Part shown: piece after piece, positions 17,288 to 27,057 of the stretch
Layout of the letters: each line of letters starts with the position of its first letter
Position numbering within the stretch: position 1 is the first letter of the stretch
Origin: Oceanihabitans sp. IOP_32
Lineage (GTDB): Bacteria; Bacteroidota; Bacteroidia; Flavobacteriales; Flavobacteriaceae
Length of the DNA stretch: 64,000 nt
Assembly: GCF_009498295.1 (NCBI RefSeq)
Contig: NZ_CP040813.1
Span: 1,557,001-1,621,000, forward strand
Direction: 5' to 3'
Position numbers and translations under genes: made by a program
Notes under the pieces: model-generated
What the model was told of the DNA's origin: nothing
Seen by the model: the letters and a program-made list of their open reading frames with translations, nothing else
Database searches by the model: none

Positions 17288-19138
17288 TTACAGTGTAAAA
17301 ACATTATTTGATTTATCTGTATCGGCCATCATGTTTGTAGGATCTATTTGCACCGTTTTTATAGTTTTTGGTGTTTTAAAAGTATAGGTTGGATAAGCCC
17401 AAGCCCAGTCGCCTATTATAGTGGCTTTAGTTGGTTTTTCACCACGCATCATTTGTAAGGGAATGTAAAAATCTTCCGTGCTACCATCGGTGTATGTTAC
17501 GGTTAAATCTAAAGGCATTGGCATAAGGCCGATACGCTCTAGGGTAATGGTATTGTCTTTTACAGTCTTAATGCTATAATCTATAGTATTTGTAGTTTGC
17601 GCAAAATCTATATGATACCAATCCAGTTCAAAATCGGTGATCTTTTCGGCAGTTCTTACAAAATCGAAAGGTTTCGGGTGTTTAAAAGCAAAATCGTCGA
17701 AATATTTTTTAATGGTTTTTTGTAAGTTTTCTTCACCAATAATATAGCCTAATTGCGCTAAATACACAGCACCTTTACTATATGCCGATGCCCCATATGT
17801 ACTGTTAAAATTATAACGGTCTGCATGGGTAGTTAGCGGTTGTTCTAAATTAGAGTTGGCCAAATTTATATAGGTTTTATAGGCGCGTTCAAGTGGGTTT
17901 TCCTTTCCTTCATTCATAACAGCATTCATAGCGTGATTACTAATGTACACCGTAAATCCTTCGTCTATCCATTCGTGCTTGGTTTCGTTTGTGGCTAGCA
18001 AAAACTGAAACCAAACATGTGCCAGTTCGTGAGCTGTAACTCCAACCAAACTTCCAAAGCTTCGTTTTCCAGTTATTAGGGTACACATGGCATACTCCAT
18101 ACCGCCATCGCCGCCTTGAATTACAGAATATTGATCATAGGGATACTCGCCAATATGCTTGCTAAAAAACGCCATTAAATCGACCGTTTTGGGTTGAAGG
18201 TTTTTCCAATTTTCTAATTCAACCGTATTCAAATTATCCTTGTAGAGAAAATGAAGTTTAGGGCCATTTGGTATTTGTACAACATCGTGAATGTAGTCTG
18301 GATCTGCAGCCCAAGTAAAATCGTGTACATTAGGGGCTTTAAAATGCCAAGTAAGTTTATCGGTATCTGGACGGTTTACCGTGCCTGTTTCGTAACCATA
18401 ACCTATTTGGTTTGGGTTTTGTAAATACCCCGTGCCTCCTATAATATAATTTTTATCGATGCTAATTTTTACATCAAAATCACCCCATACACCGTGAAAT
18501 TCTCGACCTATATAGGGGTCTGCGTGCCAACCTTCAAAATCATATTCGGCTAATTTTGGATACCATTGAGACATCGATAAGGCAACACCTTCTTTACTAT
18601 TTCTGCCCGAACGACGTATTTGAACAGGCACTTGAGCATCAAAATCCATATTAAAGGTAACACGTTCTCCCGGCTGGATAGGTTTTGCTAATTTAACCTC
18701 TAAAACAGTGCCAACGGTTTCGTGTTCTATGTCAACACCATTTTGTTTTAAGCTATTAACTTTAATATAACCAATTTCGTTAGGTTGTAATTTGCTAATT
18801 CTATCGCCAACTCTAGAGTCTGGATCTGCTATGGTTCTAGATCGCACATCCATTTCACTCCCTGGTTGAAACGCATTAAAGTAGAGGTGATAGTAAACAC
18901 GGTTTAAAACATCAGGTGAGTTATTGGTGTAAACCAACTCTTGTTTGCCCTGGTATTGATAAGTGTTTACATCCATATCGATTTCCATTTTATATTCGAC
19001 ATGTTGTTGCCAATATCCCGGTATTTCTGTAGATGATACGGAGAACGACTCACTTTCTGTGGTTGTTAAAGTTTTCTGACTATGACAAGACCATAGCAAC
19101 AGCGATAAACTAAAAATAGAGAGGATTAACTTTTTCAT
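17288..19138 (-). CDS. M1-family metallopeptidase, lipoprotein
   Basis: 616 aa. Zinc aminopeptidase of the gluzincin M1 family, probably anchored in the membrane facing the periplasm. A signal peptide ends in the lipobox LLWSC (Cys18). The catalytic domain has GGMEYAM (exopeptidase motif), HELAHVW near residue 373 (the HExxH zinc site) and NETKHEWIDEGFTVY with the third ligand Glu downstream. The N-terminal half is the beta saddle; the C-terminal part is shorter than in full aminopeptidase N. The subtilase gene lies upstream on the same strand but is separated by a strong hairpin, so this gene probably has its own promoter. Confidence 0.93.
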   Translation of the reverse strand: MKKLILSIFSLSLLLWSCHSQKTLTTTESESFSVSSTEIPGYWQQHVEYKMEIDMDVNTYQYQGKQELVYTNNSPDVLNRVYYHLYFNAFQPGSEMDVRSRTIADPDSRVGDRISKLQPNEIGYIKVNSLKQNGVDIEHETVGTVLEVKLAKPIQPGERVTFNMDFDAQVPVQIRRSGRNSKEGVALSMSQWYPKLAEYDFEGWHADPYIGREFHGVWGDFDVKISIDKNYIIGGTGYLQNPNQIGYGYETGTVNRPDTDKLTWHFKAPNVHDFTWAADPDYIHDVVQIPNGPKLHFLYKDNLNTVELENWKNLQPKTVDLMAFFSKHIGEYPYDQYSVIQGGDGGMEYAMCTLITGKRSFGSLVGVTAHELAHVWFQFLLATNETKHEWIDEGFTVYISNHAMNAVMNEGKENPLERAYKTYINLANSNLEQPLTTHADRYNFNSTYGASAYSKGAVYLAQLGYIIGEENLQKTIKKYFDDFAFKHPKPFDFVRTAEKITDFELDWYHIDFAQTTNTIDYSIKTVKDNTITLERIGLMPMPLDLTVTYTDGSTEDFYIPLQMMRGEKPTKATIIGDWAWAYPTYTFKTPKTIKTVQIDPTNMMADTDKSNNVFTL

Positions 19139-19193
19139 GGGTGTTATAATTTTTTATATCTAAAAATAAATTGTTGGCACATACGTCCTAAAC

Positions 19194-19236
19194 TTTTACA
19201 ACAAAAGAGACGTTTTAGGTCTCTTTTGTTGTAAAA
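19194..19236. terminator. perfect 18-bp hairpin between subtilase and M1 peptidase
   Basis: TTTTACAACAAAAGAGAC (19194-19211) and its exact reverse complement (19219-19236) have a 7-base loop. It lies 11 bases beyond the subtilase stop codon and can act as a terminator on the minus strand, with the tail TTTTGTTGTAAAA inside the stem. Confidence 0.8.
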
Positions 19237-19246
19237 CACTAAGTTT

Positions 19247-20845
19247 TTAAAGTTTTGAGGCCATAATTAAGGCATTATAAGCGTTAACCATTTTAGAGGA
19301 TTTTGATAAGTCTGCAAAAGGCTTGACGTTATTAGTATCGCCACCAACAATAACTTTAGTCTTAACAGCCAGACCAGAATCCAGAATAACTTGTTTTACT
19401 TGAGCCGCGCTTAATTTTGGGTAATACGAACGAATTAATGCCGCAACCCCAGCAACTCCTGGGGCAGCCATAGAAGTGCCGCTAATGCTTTTATATTCGT
19501 TCTCTGGGAACGTAGAGTATACTGCCGATCCTGGAGCAAAGACATCTACATTTCTTTTGCCGTAGTTAGAAAAACTAGACACCATTTTAGAGCCATATCT
19601 TGAGGTTAACGAACCTACTCGAATATAGGTGTTAGAAACTTCTACGAAATCTACATTATCATCTGGAAAGTTTGGTGCGACATCAATATCTTCGCTAGAA
19701 TTACCAGCGGCGTGTACAAATATAACATCATTATCTGAAGCATATTTTATAGCATCTCTCACCCAATTGGCGTGTGGAGAAAACGATTTGCCAAAACTAC
19801 CGTTAATAATGTGAGCTCCATTGTCTACAGCATAACGAATGGCTAAAGCTACATCTTTATCGTACTCATCGCCATTTGGCACAGCTCTAATAGCCATGAT
19901 TTCTACATTATTGGCAACACCGTTAGCGCCAAGACCATTATTGCGCACTGCCGCTATAATTCCTGCCACGTGTGTGCCGTGAGATTCTGCTTTTTTTACG
20001 GGTTTAACGTTTGGGTTACCGTATCCAGTATCGCTTAAATCGTTTATGTCGTCGCCAGTAGTTCGTCCTGAAAAGTCTTTGTTAAAGTGGTAATTTAAGC
20101 GCTCGTTGATGCTTACCAAAGCCTCATTAATTTCTTCTATAGCTTCAGATAGTGACGATTCGTTGATATCCATGTTTTTTGCCATTTGAATGGCTTGAGA
20201 TAAGGCTTGGTCTTCTGTTTTAATAGCTTTTACTTCATCAATGGTGTAATCACTTTTACCAAAATGCTTCGTTAAAATGTCGTCTGCATTTTTAATGGCT
20301 TGAGCAATTTGCTCGTATCTTGTTTTAGTGCCTAAGTATTTCTGAGTTTCTTTTTCTAATAAAGCAACAGCTTCGTTGTACCTTGGGTTTGAAGTTTCTC
20401 CACTGGCAATTAATCGTACGTATTCTAACTGCTCGTCGTAGGCATCGCCTAAGAAGTTCCAACCGTGAATATCGTCTACATAACCATTATTATCGTCGTC
20501 TATGCCGTTATTAGGAATTTCATCTTTGTTGGTCCAAATCACTTCGTTTAAATCTTCGTGATCAATATCGATTCCAGAATCTATAACTGCTACAATGACT
20601 TTTTTACCTTTTTTATTTTTAATGATTTCCTGGTATGCGCGATCTACACTCATTCCTGGAATGGTGTCTTTAATCAAGTCTAAATGGCCCCAGTGTTTTT
20701 TTTCGGCTTCGGTTAGTTCTGAAACTTTTAATGGTATAGCATCAATATTTTCAACAGGGGTTGCAATAACACTTGCAGTGCTGCCACAACCGTAAAATAC
20801 GGTTGCTATAAATACGGATGCTAAGAATAATCTAGATAATTTCAT
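19247..20845 (-). CDS. S8 subtilisin-like serine protease, lipoprotein
   Basis: 532 aa. The signal peptide has lipobox VFYGC (Cys20). The catalytic triad is present: Asp in VIDSGIDIDHEDL (about residue 89), His in SHGTHVAGII (about 288) and Ser in SGTSMAAPGVAG (about 457). The oxyanion Asn lies in HAAGNSSED. A DDDNNGYVDDIHGW segment is a calcium-site type also seen in related peptidases. An unusual ~150-residue, mostly helical insertion lies between the Asp and His sites. Likely periplasmic or cell-surface protein turnover. The mature protein starts with an N-terminal stretch that may act as a short propeptide. Confidence 0.94.
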   Translation of the reverse strand: MKLSRLFLASVFIATVFYGCGSTASVIATPVENIDAIPLKVSELTEAEKKHWGHLDLIKDTIPGMSVDRAYQEIIKNKKGKKVIVAVIDSGIDIDHEDLNEVIWTNKDEIPNNGIDDDNNGYVDDIHGWNFLGDAYDEQLEYVRLIASGETSNPRYNEAVALLEKETQKYLGTKTRYEQIAQAIKNADDILTKHFGKSDYTIDEVKAIKTEDQALSQAIQMAKNMDINESSLSEAIEEINEALVSINERLNYHFNKDFSGRTTGDDINDLSDTGYGNPNVKPVKKAESHGTHVAGIIAAVRNNGLGANGVANNVEIMAIRAVPNGDEYDKDVALAIRYAVDNGAHIINGSFGKSFSPHANWVRDAIKYASDNDVIFVHAAGNSSEDIDVAPNFPDDNVDFVEVSNTYIRVGSLTSRYGSKMVSSFSNYGKRNVDVFAPGSAVYSTFPENEYKSISGTSMAAPGVAGVAALIRSYYPKLSAAQVKQVILDSGLAVKTKVIVGGDTNNVKPFADLSKSSKMVNAYNALIMASKL

Positions 20846-20865
20846 TGTTTTTTAATAATTAGGTG

Positions 20866-21726
20866 TTAGTTAAATATCTCTTTAGTGGTGAATGTACGGT
20901 CAAGGCGCACGCCTTTTTCGGTGTGTTTTACTGTAATAATTTCGTTGTGCGCGTCGTGCTCTAAAAATAAATAGTAATTGTTGTTCGCGGCAATATTAAG
21001 AAATTTTTCTTTTTCGTCTAAAGTTAATAGGGGCCTCGTATCGTAACCCATAACATAAGGTAAGGGCAAGTGGCCAACCGTTGGCAGTAAGTCTGCCATA
21101 AAACAAATGGTTCTGCCTTTGTAATTTATCATGGGAATCATTTGCTTGTCGGTGTGCCCATTAGCAAAAAATATATCAAAACCCAGTTCGGAGTTTTTAA
21201 GTAAATCGGTTTCTGGAAGTGTGGTAAACTTTAATTGGCCACTCTCTTCGATAGGTAAAATATTTTCTTTTAAGAAGGATGCTTTTTCTCTTCTGTTAGG
21301 TTGGGTTGCCCATTGCCAATGGTGTTTGTTACTCCAATAGTGGGCATTTTTAAATGTGGTTTCGTAACCTGTTTTATCGGCGTTCCATTGTATACTGCCG
21401 CCACAATGATCGAAATGTAAATGGGTTAAAAACACATCGGTAATATCATCAGGATGAAAACCGTGATAATTTAGCGAATCCTTTAAATTGTGGTTTCCCC
21501 AAGGGTGGTAATACCCAAAAAACTTGGCCGACTGTTTATCGCCCATACCATTATCGATTAAAATAAGACGCTTACCATCTTCAATAAGCAAACAGCGCGC
21601 TGTAAGGTCTATCATGTTATTAGCATCGGCAGGATTGGTACGTTGCCATAAGGATTTTGGCACAACACCAAACATAGCACCACCGTCTAACTTAAAATTT
21701 CCAGCATTTATGGGATATAGTTTCAT
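20866..21726 (-). CDS. MBL-fold metallo-hydrolase
   Basis: 286 aa. Metallo-beta-lactamase fold with LTHLHFDHCGG (HxHxDH, about residues 102-107) and later zinc ligands in FANGHTDKQM and FMADLLP/LFLEHDAHN. The start MKLYPINAGNFKLDGGAMFG matches the family that includes quorum-quenching lactonases and many uncharacterised hydrolases, so the substrate cannot be assigned. No signal peptide. It lies 20 bases upstream of the subtilase start on the same strand and may be co-transcribed with it. Confidence 0.9.
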   Translation of the reverse strand: MKLYPINAGNFKLDGGAMFGVVPKSLWQRTNPADANNMIDLTARCLLIEDGKRLILIDNGMGDKQSAKFFGYYHPWGNHNLKDSLNYHGFHPDDITDVFLTHLHFDHCGGSIQWNADKTGYETTFKNAHYWSNKHHWQWATQPNRREKASFLKENILPIEESGQLKFTTLPETDLLKNSELGFDIFFANGHTDKQMIPMINYKGRTICFMADLLPTVGHLPLPYVMGYDTRPLLTLDEKEKFLNIAANNNYYLFLEHDAHNEIITVKHTEKGVRLDRTFTTKEIFN

Positions 21727-21780
21727 ACACGCGTAAAATTAACAAATCTATTGTGATATATGATTAGGCTTAAGAATATA

Positions 21781-23997
21781 TTAAGGATTTTTCATTTTAA
21801 TAGGGCCGAGAATGTTTTTTAAACGTTTCCCAAAATCGAATAAAGCTTTTGTTTCTTTTAAACTCGCTAGGCGTTCTTTTCTAAAAACAAGTAAGGCACT
21901 GCCATTAGATTCTATGTTGTAATAGGGGTTACTTTCGAAGAATCGGATTATTTTTTCATTAAAAAAAGCTCTAATTTCTTTTGGGTTATCACCCCTTAAA
22001 TAAAAACGATTAGAAAAATCGTGGTGATCTCTAATATTAATATCTTTAAAGCCAGCAAAAGCGGCTACTTTTTCAATAAACCCTTCTTTGCTTAAAGTAA
22101 ATTTTGGAATATTATGGCTTAGTTTTATGTGTAGCATCGAAGAGCGAATAACTTCTTTGGCAATAAATTCGCCTTCTGAGAACTCGATATCAAACAAACA
22201 AATATCACAGTTTTTGTCTGATAACCTATTGTAAACATGATTAATTTGTTTGGTATCAAAAAAACAAAAATCATTAAGAAAGGCCAGCTCTTTTTCCTTT
22301 TTAGAATTATAGATAAAGTCGTAGTCTTTAGCTAAAGCTTTCATATTTGTTTGGCGCTTAGTTAAACTGGTTTTCCTTTTTTTGGGAGCAGCAAGTAGGC
22401 GTCTTAAAGCAAATGGATGTTTAGAATCTGTATCGTGCATATCTAAACCAATAACCTCAAATTGACCACCGCGTTTAGTAAACAGTTCTTGGTAGCTATG
22501 CATGTTTTCCATAACAGTATGGTCTACAAATTTACACAAGGAAAAGTCGACAATAACGGTTTCGTTTTCTGGTACGGCATCGAGTTGTTTTTTAAGCTTA
22601 TAGAAATTTAAAAAACTACAAAAATGCTTCACACTAATGTAAAAATTGTTTTCATCACTGCTTTCTCTAAACATTAAAACGTTGGGTTTAAAAACGTTTT
22701 TTAGAAATAAGCCTATGCTCTTATTTAGAATAAAATGAATGAGTAAAGTGGTACATACACCAGCAATTATACCATTAATTATCCCCATTTTTAGGGTTAC
22801 AATTAGGGTGATAAAAAAGATAATTAACTGTTCTTTACCAATACGGAAAACCGTTCTAATAATGCGTGGTGATGCCAGTCGATAGCCCGTGTACACAAGA
22901 ATAGCCATTAAGGCCGGTAAGGGGATTCTGGTAAGATCTTGATTAAATATACCAATAAAAAGAATTAAAAAAATAGCATGAAAAAAATTAGACGTTCTAT
23001 TGCTGGCACCATTATTAACGTTTACCGAGCTGCGGGCAATAACGGTTACTACATTTAGGCCGCCCAGAAACCCGCTTCCAATAGTGGCTACACCTAACGC
23101 TTTAAGGTCTTTATTAACGTTCGATCGTCTTTTTTGTGGGTCTAATTTATCGATCGCTTTAATACTTAAAAGCGACTCGATACTCGAAATAAATGTTAGG
23201 GCTAAAACACTGCTCCAAAAAGGAAAAGTTCCAATACTGCTAAAATTAGGGGTGGGGATGTCGGCAAAAACATTTTGAATGGTTGGCATGCTAGAAATCA
23301 TGAATTCTTTAGCAATGGGATTGGGTTGTTTTAATACAAACTCGAAATAATAACTAAAGCTAATAGACAAAATAACAATCCACATCGGAGCGGGGATAAG
23401 TTGAAAATATTTATTTCTTATTTTTGAGTAAAACAGCATGATGGCAAGGCTTGTTAATCCTACTAAAGCAGCATAAATTAAGCCTTGGTCTTGGTAATTT
23501 AAGGCCTTATAAATAGTGAAAGGAATCTCGAGAAGGTATTCTAAAGTGTCTTCTCTTTCAATTTTGTTTGCCAACATGATATGAAACTGTTTTCCTAAAA
23601 TTATTAGGCCAATGGCAGCAAGCATACCTTGAATTGCCGATGATGGAAAAAAATTGGCAAGGGCACCCATTCTAAAGTACCCAAGACTCATTAAAAAAAG
23701 CCCAGAAAAAATAATTGCCATGTATGCGTTTTCCAAACCAAGAGTCGAAATGGTGACTAAAAGCACTCCGACTAAACCATTTCCTGGACCGGTAATAGTA
23801 ACGTGGCTTCCACCTAAAATGGAAACTACAATACCACCAACAATGGCGGTAATAACTCCAGAAATGGGTGGAGCATCACTGGCCATAGCAAGTCCTAAAC
23901 CTAAGGGTAAAGCAATGAGACTTACCACAAAACCAGAAAATATATTTTGAGGTAGGGTTTTTAAAAAATAGTTTATTTTATTGGTTTTTGTCTTCAT
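21781..23997 (-). CDS. SulP-family anion transporter with STAS domain
   Basis: 738 aa. The N-terminal ~400 residues are a SulP membrane domain (start LPQNIFSGFVVSLIALPLGLGLAMAS, then ITGPGNGLVGVL) that would move sulfate, bicarbonate or a similar anion. A STAS-like cytosolic segment follows (about 440-540, VIVDFSLCKFVDHTVMENMHS). A further ~180 residues at the C-terminus (about 555-738) are not part of the standard SulP-STAS layout; their end resembles small alpha/beta modules with NPYYNIESNGSALLVFRKERL. The start overlaps the universal-stress gene by ATGA, so the two are coupled. Substrate unknown. Confidence 0.88.
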   Translation of the reverse strand: MKTKTNKINYFLKTLPQNIFSGFVVSLIALPLGLGLAMASDAPPISGVITAIVGGIVVSILGGSHVTITGPGNGLVGVLLVTISTLGLENAYMAIIFSGLFLMSLGYFRMGALANFFPSSAIQGMLAAIGLIILGKQFHIMLANKIEREDTLEYLLEIPFTIYKALNYQDQGLIYAALVGLTSLAIMLFYSKIRNKYFQLIPAPMWIVILSISFSYYFEFVLKQPNPIAKEFMISSMPTIQNVFADIPTPNFSSIGTFPFWSSVLALTFISSIESLLSIKAIDKLDPQKRRSNVNKDLKALGVATIGSGFLGGLNVVTVIARSSVNVNNGASNRTSNFFHAIFLILFIGIFNQDLTRIPLPALMAILVYTGYRLASPRIIRTVFRIGKEQLIIFFITLIVTLKMGIINGIIAGVCTTLLIHFILNKSIGLFLKNVFKPNVLMFRESSDENNFYISVKHFCSFLNFYKLKKQLDAVPENETVIVDFSLCKFVDHTVMENMHSYQELFTKRGGQFEVIGLDMHDTDSKHPFALRRLLAAPKKRKTSLTKRQTNMKALAKDYDFIYNSKKEKELAFLNDFCFFDTKQINHVYNRLSDKNCDICLFDIEFSEGEFIAKEVIRSSMLHIKLSHNIPKFTLSKEGFIEKVAAFAGFKDINIRDHHDFSNRFYLRGDNPKEIRAFFNEKIIRFFESNPYYNIESNGSALLVFRKERLASLKETKALFDFGKRLKNILGPIKMKNP

Positions 23998-24842
23998 CGC
24001 AGGATTAAAACATCGGTTGGTAATTCGGCTAAAATATGTTCCATATCATGTGTAAAAAGGCGGTCCCAATAGCTTATTTTTGGTGGTGCTGGCATCACCA
24101 AGAGATCGGCACGTAAAATTTCTGCATAATGGCCAATAGAATAGCCTTTTTTACCATAAATAGGCTGCAATTTTATGGTTTTGTTTTTTGTAAAGGCTTT
24201 AGGAATATGTTTTATAATTTCTTTTATTCTAGCATTTTCTCTCCATTCAATGCGTTTTTTTATGAGGTTAGCACGCTTTAAAGATACATGGTCTTCTACT
24301 TTTACAGAAATTTGATTTTCCATAACCTCTTCGACAATGGTGATTTTTTCAGAGCTTAATTTTGTAGCGACGTAAAAAGCAGTTTCTATGGTCTGTTCTG
24401 TTTTGTTATCTTTTAGCCCGTTTACAACGATATGTTGGCAAGGAACACGCCTAACCGAAGGCTTAATAAGTAATAAAATTGAGCACTTTGCTTGGCGGGC
24501 AATTTTTCTCGATATTAAACCCGCTTGATAATTAAAAAAACGATCGCGTTCTACTGCTCCTAAGATTAAAAGATCTATTTCTTTTTCCTTAGAGGTTGAT
24601 AGGATAACATCAACAGGTTTACCTGATTTAAAAACAATAGCATAATCTAAGTGATTGGGTTCAAAATGCGCTAAGATTGTTTTAATAGCCGTCACTTTTT
24701 CATTAGATTTTTCACCAATATGGATTAAAAAAAGTTTAGAATTTAAAGACAATGCTAACCTGGACGCCTCAAAAATATTGGCTTTTAAATTCGGCGAAAA
24801 GGCAACACCAATTCCTATATTTTTAAATGGTTGTAGAGACAC
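23994..24842 (-). CDS. tandem universal stress protein (UspA family)
   Basis: 282 aa beginning with GTG at 24842; no ATG lies nearby in frame. Two Usp domains: residues ~5-140 (IGIGVAFSPN ... LDLLILGAVERDRFFNYQAGLISRKIARQAKCSILLI) and ~150-282 (HIVVNGLKDNKTEQTIETAFYVATKLS ... ADLLVMPAPP). The nucleotide-binding GxxxxG-type loops are only partly preserved. Coupling by ATGA to the SulP gene suggests a role in controlling or sensing that transporter. It is divergent from the antiporter gene, with 95 bases between starts. Confidence 0.85.
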   Translation of the reverse strand: MSLQPFKNIGIGVAFSPNLKANIFEASRLALSLNSKLFLIHIGEKSNEKVTAIKTILAHFEPNHLDYAIVFKSGKPVDVILSTSKEKEIDLLILGAVERDRFFNYQAGLISRKIARQAKCSILLLIKPSVRRVPCQHIVVNGLKDNKTEQTIETAFYVATKLSSEKITIVEEVMENQISVKVEDHVSLKRANLIKKRIEWRENARIKEIIKHIPKAFTKNKTIKLQPIYGKKGYSIGHYAEILRADLLVMPAPPKISYWDRLFTHDMEHILAELPTDVLILR

Positions 24843-24937
24843 TGAGTTAATAATTTTTCAAGAAAGTTTAAAGATAGTATTTTTTAAAAACATCAACTCG
24901 TCTGTTTTCCTTAATTTAGTGCTTTTAAAAAACACTC

Positions 24938-26773
24938 ATGATAGAATTAGCAGGTATTATTATTTTGGGAATACTAGCGCAATGGGTAGCTTGGAAACTT
25001 AAAATCCCTGCTATTTTACCATTAATTTTAATAGGTTTGTTTGTTGGACCTATCGCTGCCGAATTTTTTAGCGAAGATGGTAAAAAATGGATAGAACCTA
25101 TTTGGGACGGCGAAAAAGGGCTTTTTCCAGGCGATAGTTTGTATTATTTCGTATCCCTTTCCATAAGTATTATTTTGTTTGAAGGAGGTCTTACTCTAAA
25201 ACGCGCAGAAATTAGAAATGTAGGCCCCGTAATTACAAAGTTAATTACCTTAGGTGCTGCTGTTACATTTTTTGGCGGCGCTATTGCTGTGCATTATATC
25301 TTTAATTTAGCCTGGGATATTTCGTTTTTGTTTTCTGGATTAATAATTGTTACGGGACCCACCGTAATATCTCCAATTTTGAGGAATATTCCGCTTAAAA
25401 AAGATGTTTCGGCAGTTTTAAAATGGGAAGGTATTTTAATTGACCCAATTGGTGCGCTAGTTGCGGTATTGGTATTTGAATTTATAAGCGTAGGTGGTGG
25501 GGGTGGTTTTACAAAAACAGCCCTAATGGAGTTTGGAAAAATTTTACTCTTTGGTACTACTTTTGGATTCACGTTTGCCCACGCGCTTGCCTTTGCGATT
25601 AACAAAAAATTAATTCCCCATTATTTATTAAATGTGGTCTCTCTCTCCACAGTGTTATTGGTGTTTGTGGAGTCTGAAGTGTTTGCTCACGAATCTGGAC
25701 TGTTAGCAGTTGTGGTTATGGGTATGGTTTTGGGTAATAGTAAATTAGAAAACCTTAAAGAATTGCTCCATTTTAAAGAATCGTTGAGTGTTTTGTTAAT
25801 TTCTATTTTGTTTATTTTACTAGCAGCCAATATTGATATTGAAGATTTAATGCTGCTCTATAACTGGGAAACTGTTATCCTTTTTGCGGTGGTTGTTTTT
25901 GTTATTAGGCCAATTGGTGTGTTTTTAAGTGCAGCCGGATCTAATTTACAACTCAACGAAAAATTATTTATTAGTTGGGTAGGGCCACGAGGTATTGTGG
26001 CTGCTGGAATCGCATCGTTATTTGGCAGTAAATTACTTAAACTAGAGGTTGCAGGTGCCGAGTATATTACGCCTCTAGTGTTTATGATTGTTTTAGGTAC
26101 TGTGCTGTTTAACGCTACCACAGCTCGACTATTCGCTAAAATGGTGGGTGTGTTTTTAACCGAGTCTGAAAGCATTCTAATTGTTGGTGCTTCTAAATTT
26201 TCTAGATTAATAGGCCATTATCTGGAAACAAACGGTAGGCACGTGGTGTTAATTGACAGTAACGAAAGGCATATTGAAAAAGCTAAAGAATTGGGTTTAG
26301 AGGCCAAAATCACCAATATCTATTCTGATACTTTATTGGATAATGTAGAGCTAAATGATGTGGGCTATTTAATGGCCTTAACAGGAAGTCCGGATATAAA
26401 TAAATACGCCATAGATAAGTTTGGAAAACAATTTGGTGAGAATGGGTCATACCGCTTGGTGAGTAAAAGCGAAATGCTAGATGAAAACAACAACCCCAGA
26501 GAAGGCTTATTTTCGCATACAGACGATTTTAACGCTTTAACCGAATTAACCGATAGGCACCCCTCAATTCAAGAAATAGACTTACGAGATAATGCGCATT
26601 ACGAAAGCTTGATAGACATTACTAACAACAACAAAGATATTATACCGCTTTTTATTAAAGATAATGAAGGGATTTTACATATTATTTCTTCTTATAATTT
26701 AGAAGTCGATACCATTGAAAAAGGGTTTCAACTGGTGTATTTAGGAAAGCCTTTTGATGTCGAACAGTTGTAG
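24938..26773 (+). CDS. monovalent cation:proton antiporter with RCK domain
   Basis: 611 aa. About 12 membrane segments make the CPA1/NhaP-type core. ILFEGGLTL and TGPTVISPIL are family marks, LKWEGILIDPIGAL carries the ion-binding Asp, and GPRGIVAAGIASLFG is the later conserved segment. From about residue 405 a cytosolic TrkA-N/RCK domain follows (ESILIVGASKFSRLIGHYLETNGRHVVLID), with GASKFSRLIG where GxGxxG is usual, so NAD binding may be altered. It exports Na+ or K+ in exchange for protons. Divergent from the Usp/SulP operon, which points to shared ion or pH homeostasis. Confidence 0.9.
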   Translation: MIELAGIIILGILAQWVAWKLKIPAILPLILIGLFVGPIAAEFFSEDGKKWIEPIWDGEKGLFPGDSLYYFVSLSISIILFEGGLTLKRAEIRNVGPVITKLITLGAAVTFFGGAIAVHYIFNLAWDISFLFSGLIIVTGPTVISPILRNIPLKKDVSAVLKWEGILIDPIGALVAVLVFEFISVGGGGGFTKTALMEFGKILLFGTTFGFTFAHALAFAINKKLIPHYLLNVVSLSTVLLVFVESEVFAHESGLLAVVVMGMVLGNSKLENLKELLHFKESLSVLLISILFILLAANIDIEDLMLLYNWETVILFAVVVFVIRPIGVFLSAAGSNLQLNEKLFISWVGPRGIVAAGIASLFGSKLLKLEVAGAEYITPLVFMIVLGTVLFNATTARLFAKMVGVFLTESESILIVGASKFSRLIGHYLETNGRHVVLIDSNERHIEKAKELGLEAKITNIYSDTLLDNVELNDVGYLMALTGSPDINKYAIDKFGKQFGENGSYRLVSKSEMLDENNNPREGLFSHTDDFNALTELTDRHPSIQEIDLRDNAHYESLIDITNNNKDIIPLFIKDNEGILHIISSYNLEVDTIEKGFQLVYLGKPFDVEQL

Positions 26774-26995
26774 TAATAGTATGGTTTGTGGAATTTTTAA
26801 GGTGTAAAATTACTATCATTTTAAACCTCAAACTTTCAATCAATAAACAGGAATCATTTTTTAAATCCCTATCGAAAAACAGATGAATTTTATCGGCGAA
26901 ATAATTATTTTCGTTTATTATTTAGAATGATTAAAAATTGTATTGTATTTTTACCATAAATTTCAAAATATTGGCTGCTACAAAATCACGTGTTA

Positions 26996-27016
26996 TAAGA
27001 ACAAGAAAGGTTCTTA
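26996..27016 (+). promoter_or_regulatory. 7-bp hairpin in the leader of the iron importer operon
   Basis: TAAGAAC and GTTCTTA flank a 7-base loop, 42 bases before the start codon of the binding protein. It could be an operator for an iron-type repressor or an mRNA hairpin; it does not resemble a textbook Fur box. Confidence 0.3.
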
Positions 27017-27057
27017 AAAGCAGGTGTTTTGCCTTTGAAGCCTTTAAAAAAATAATT

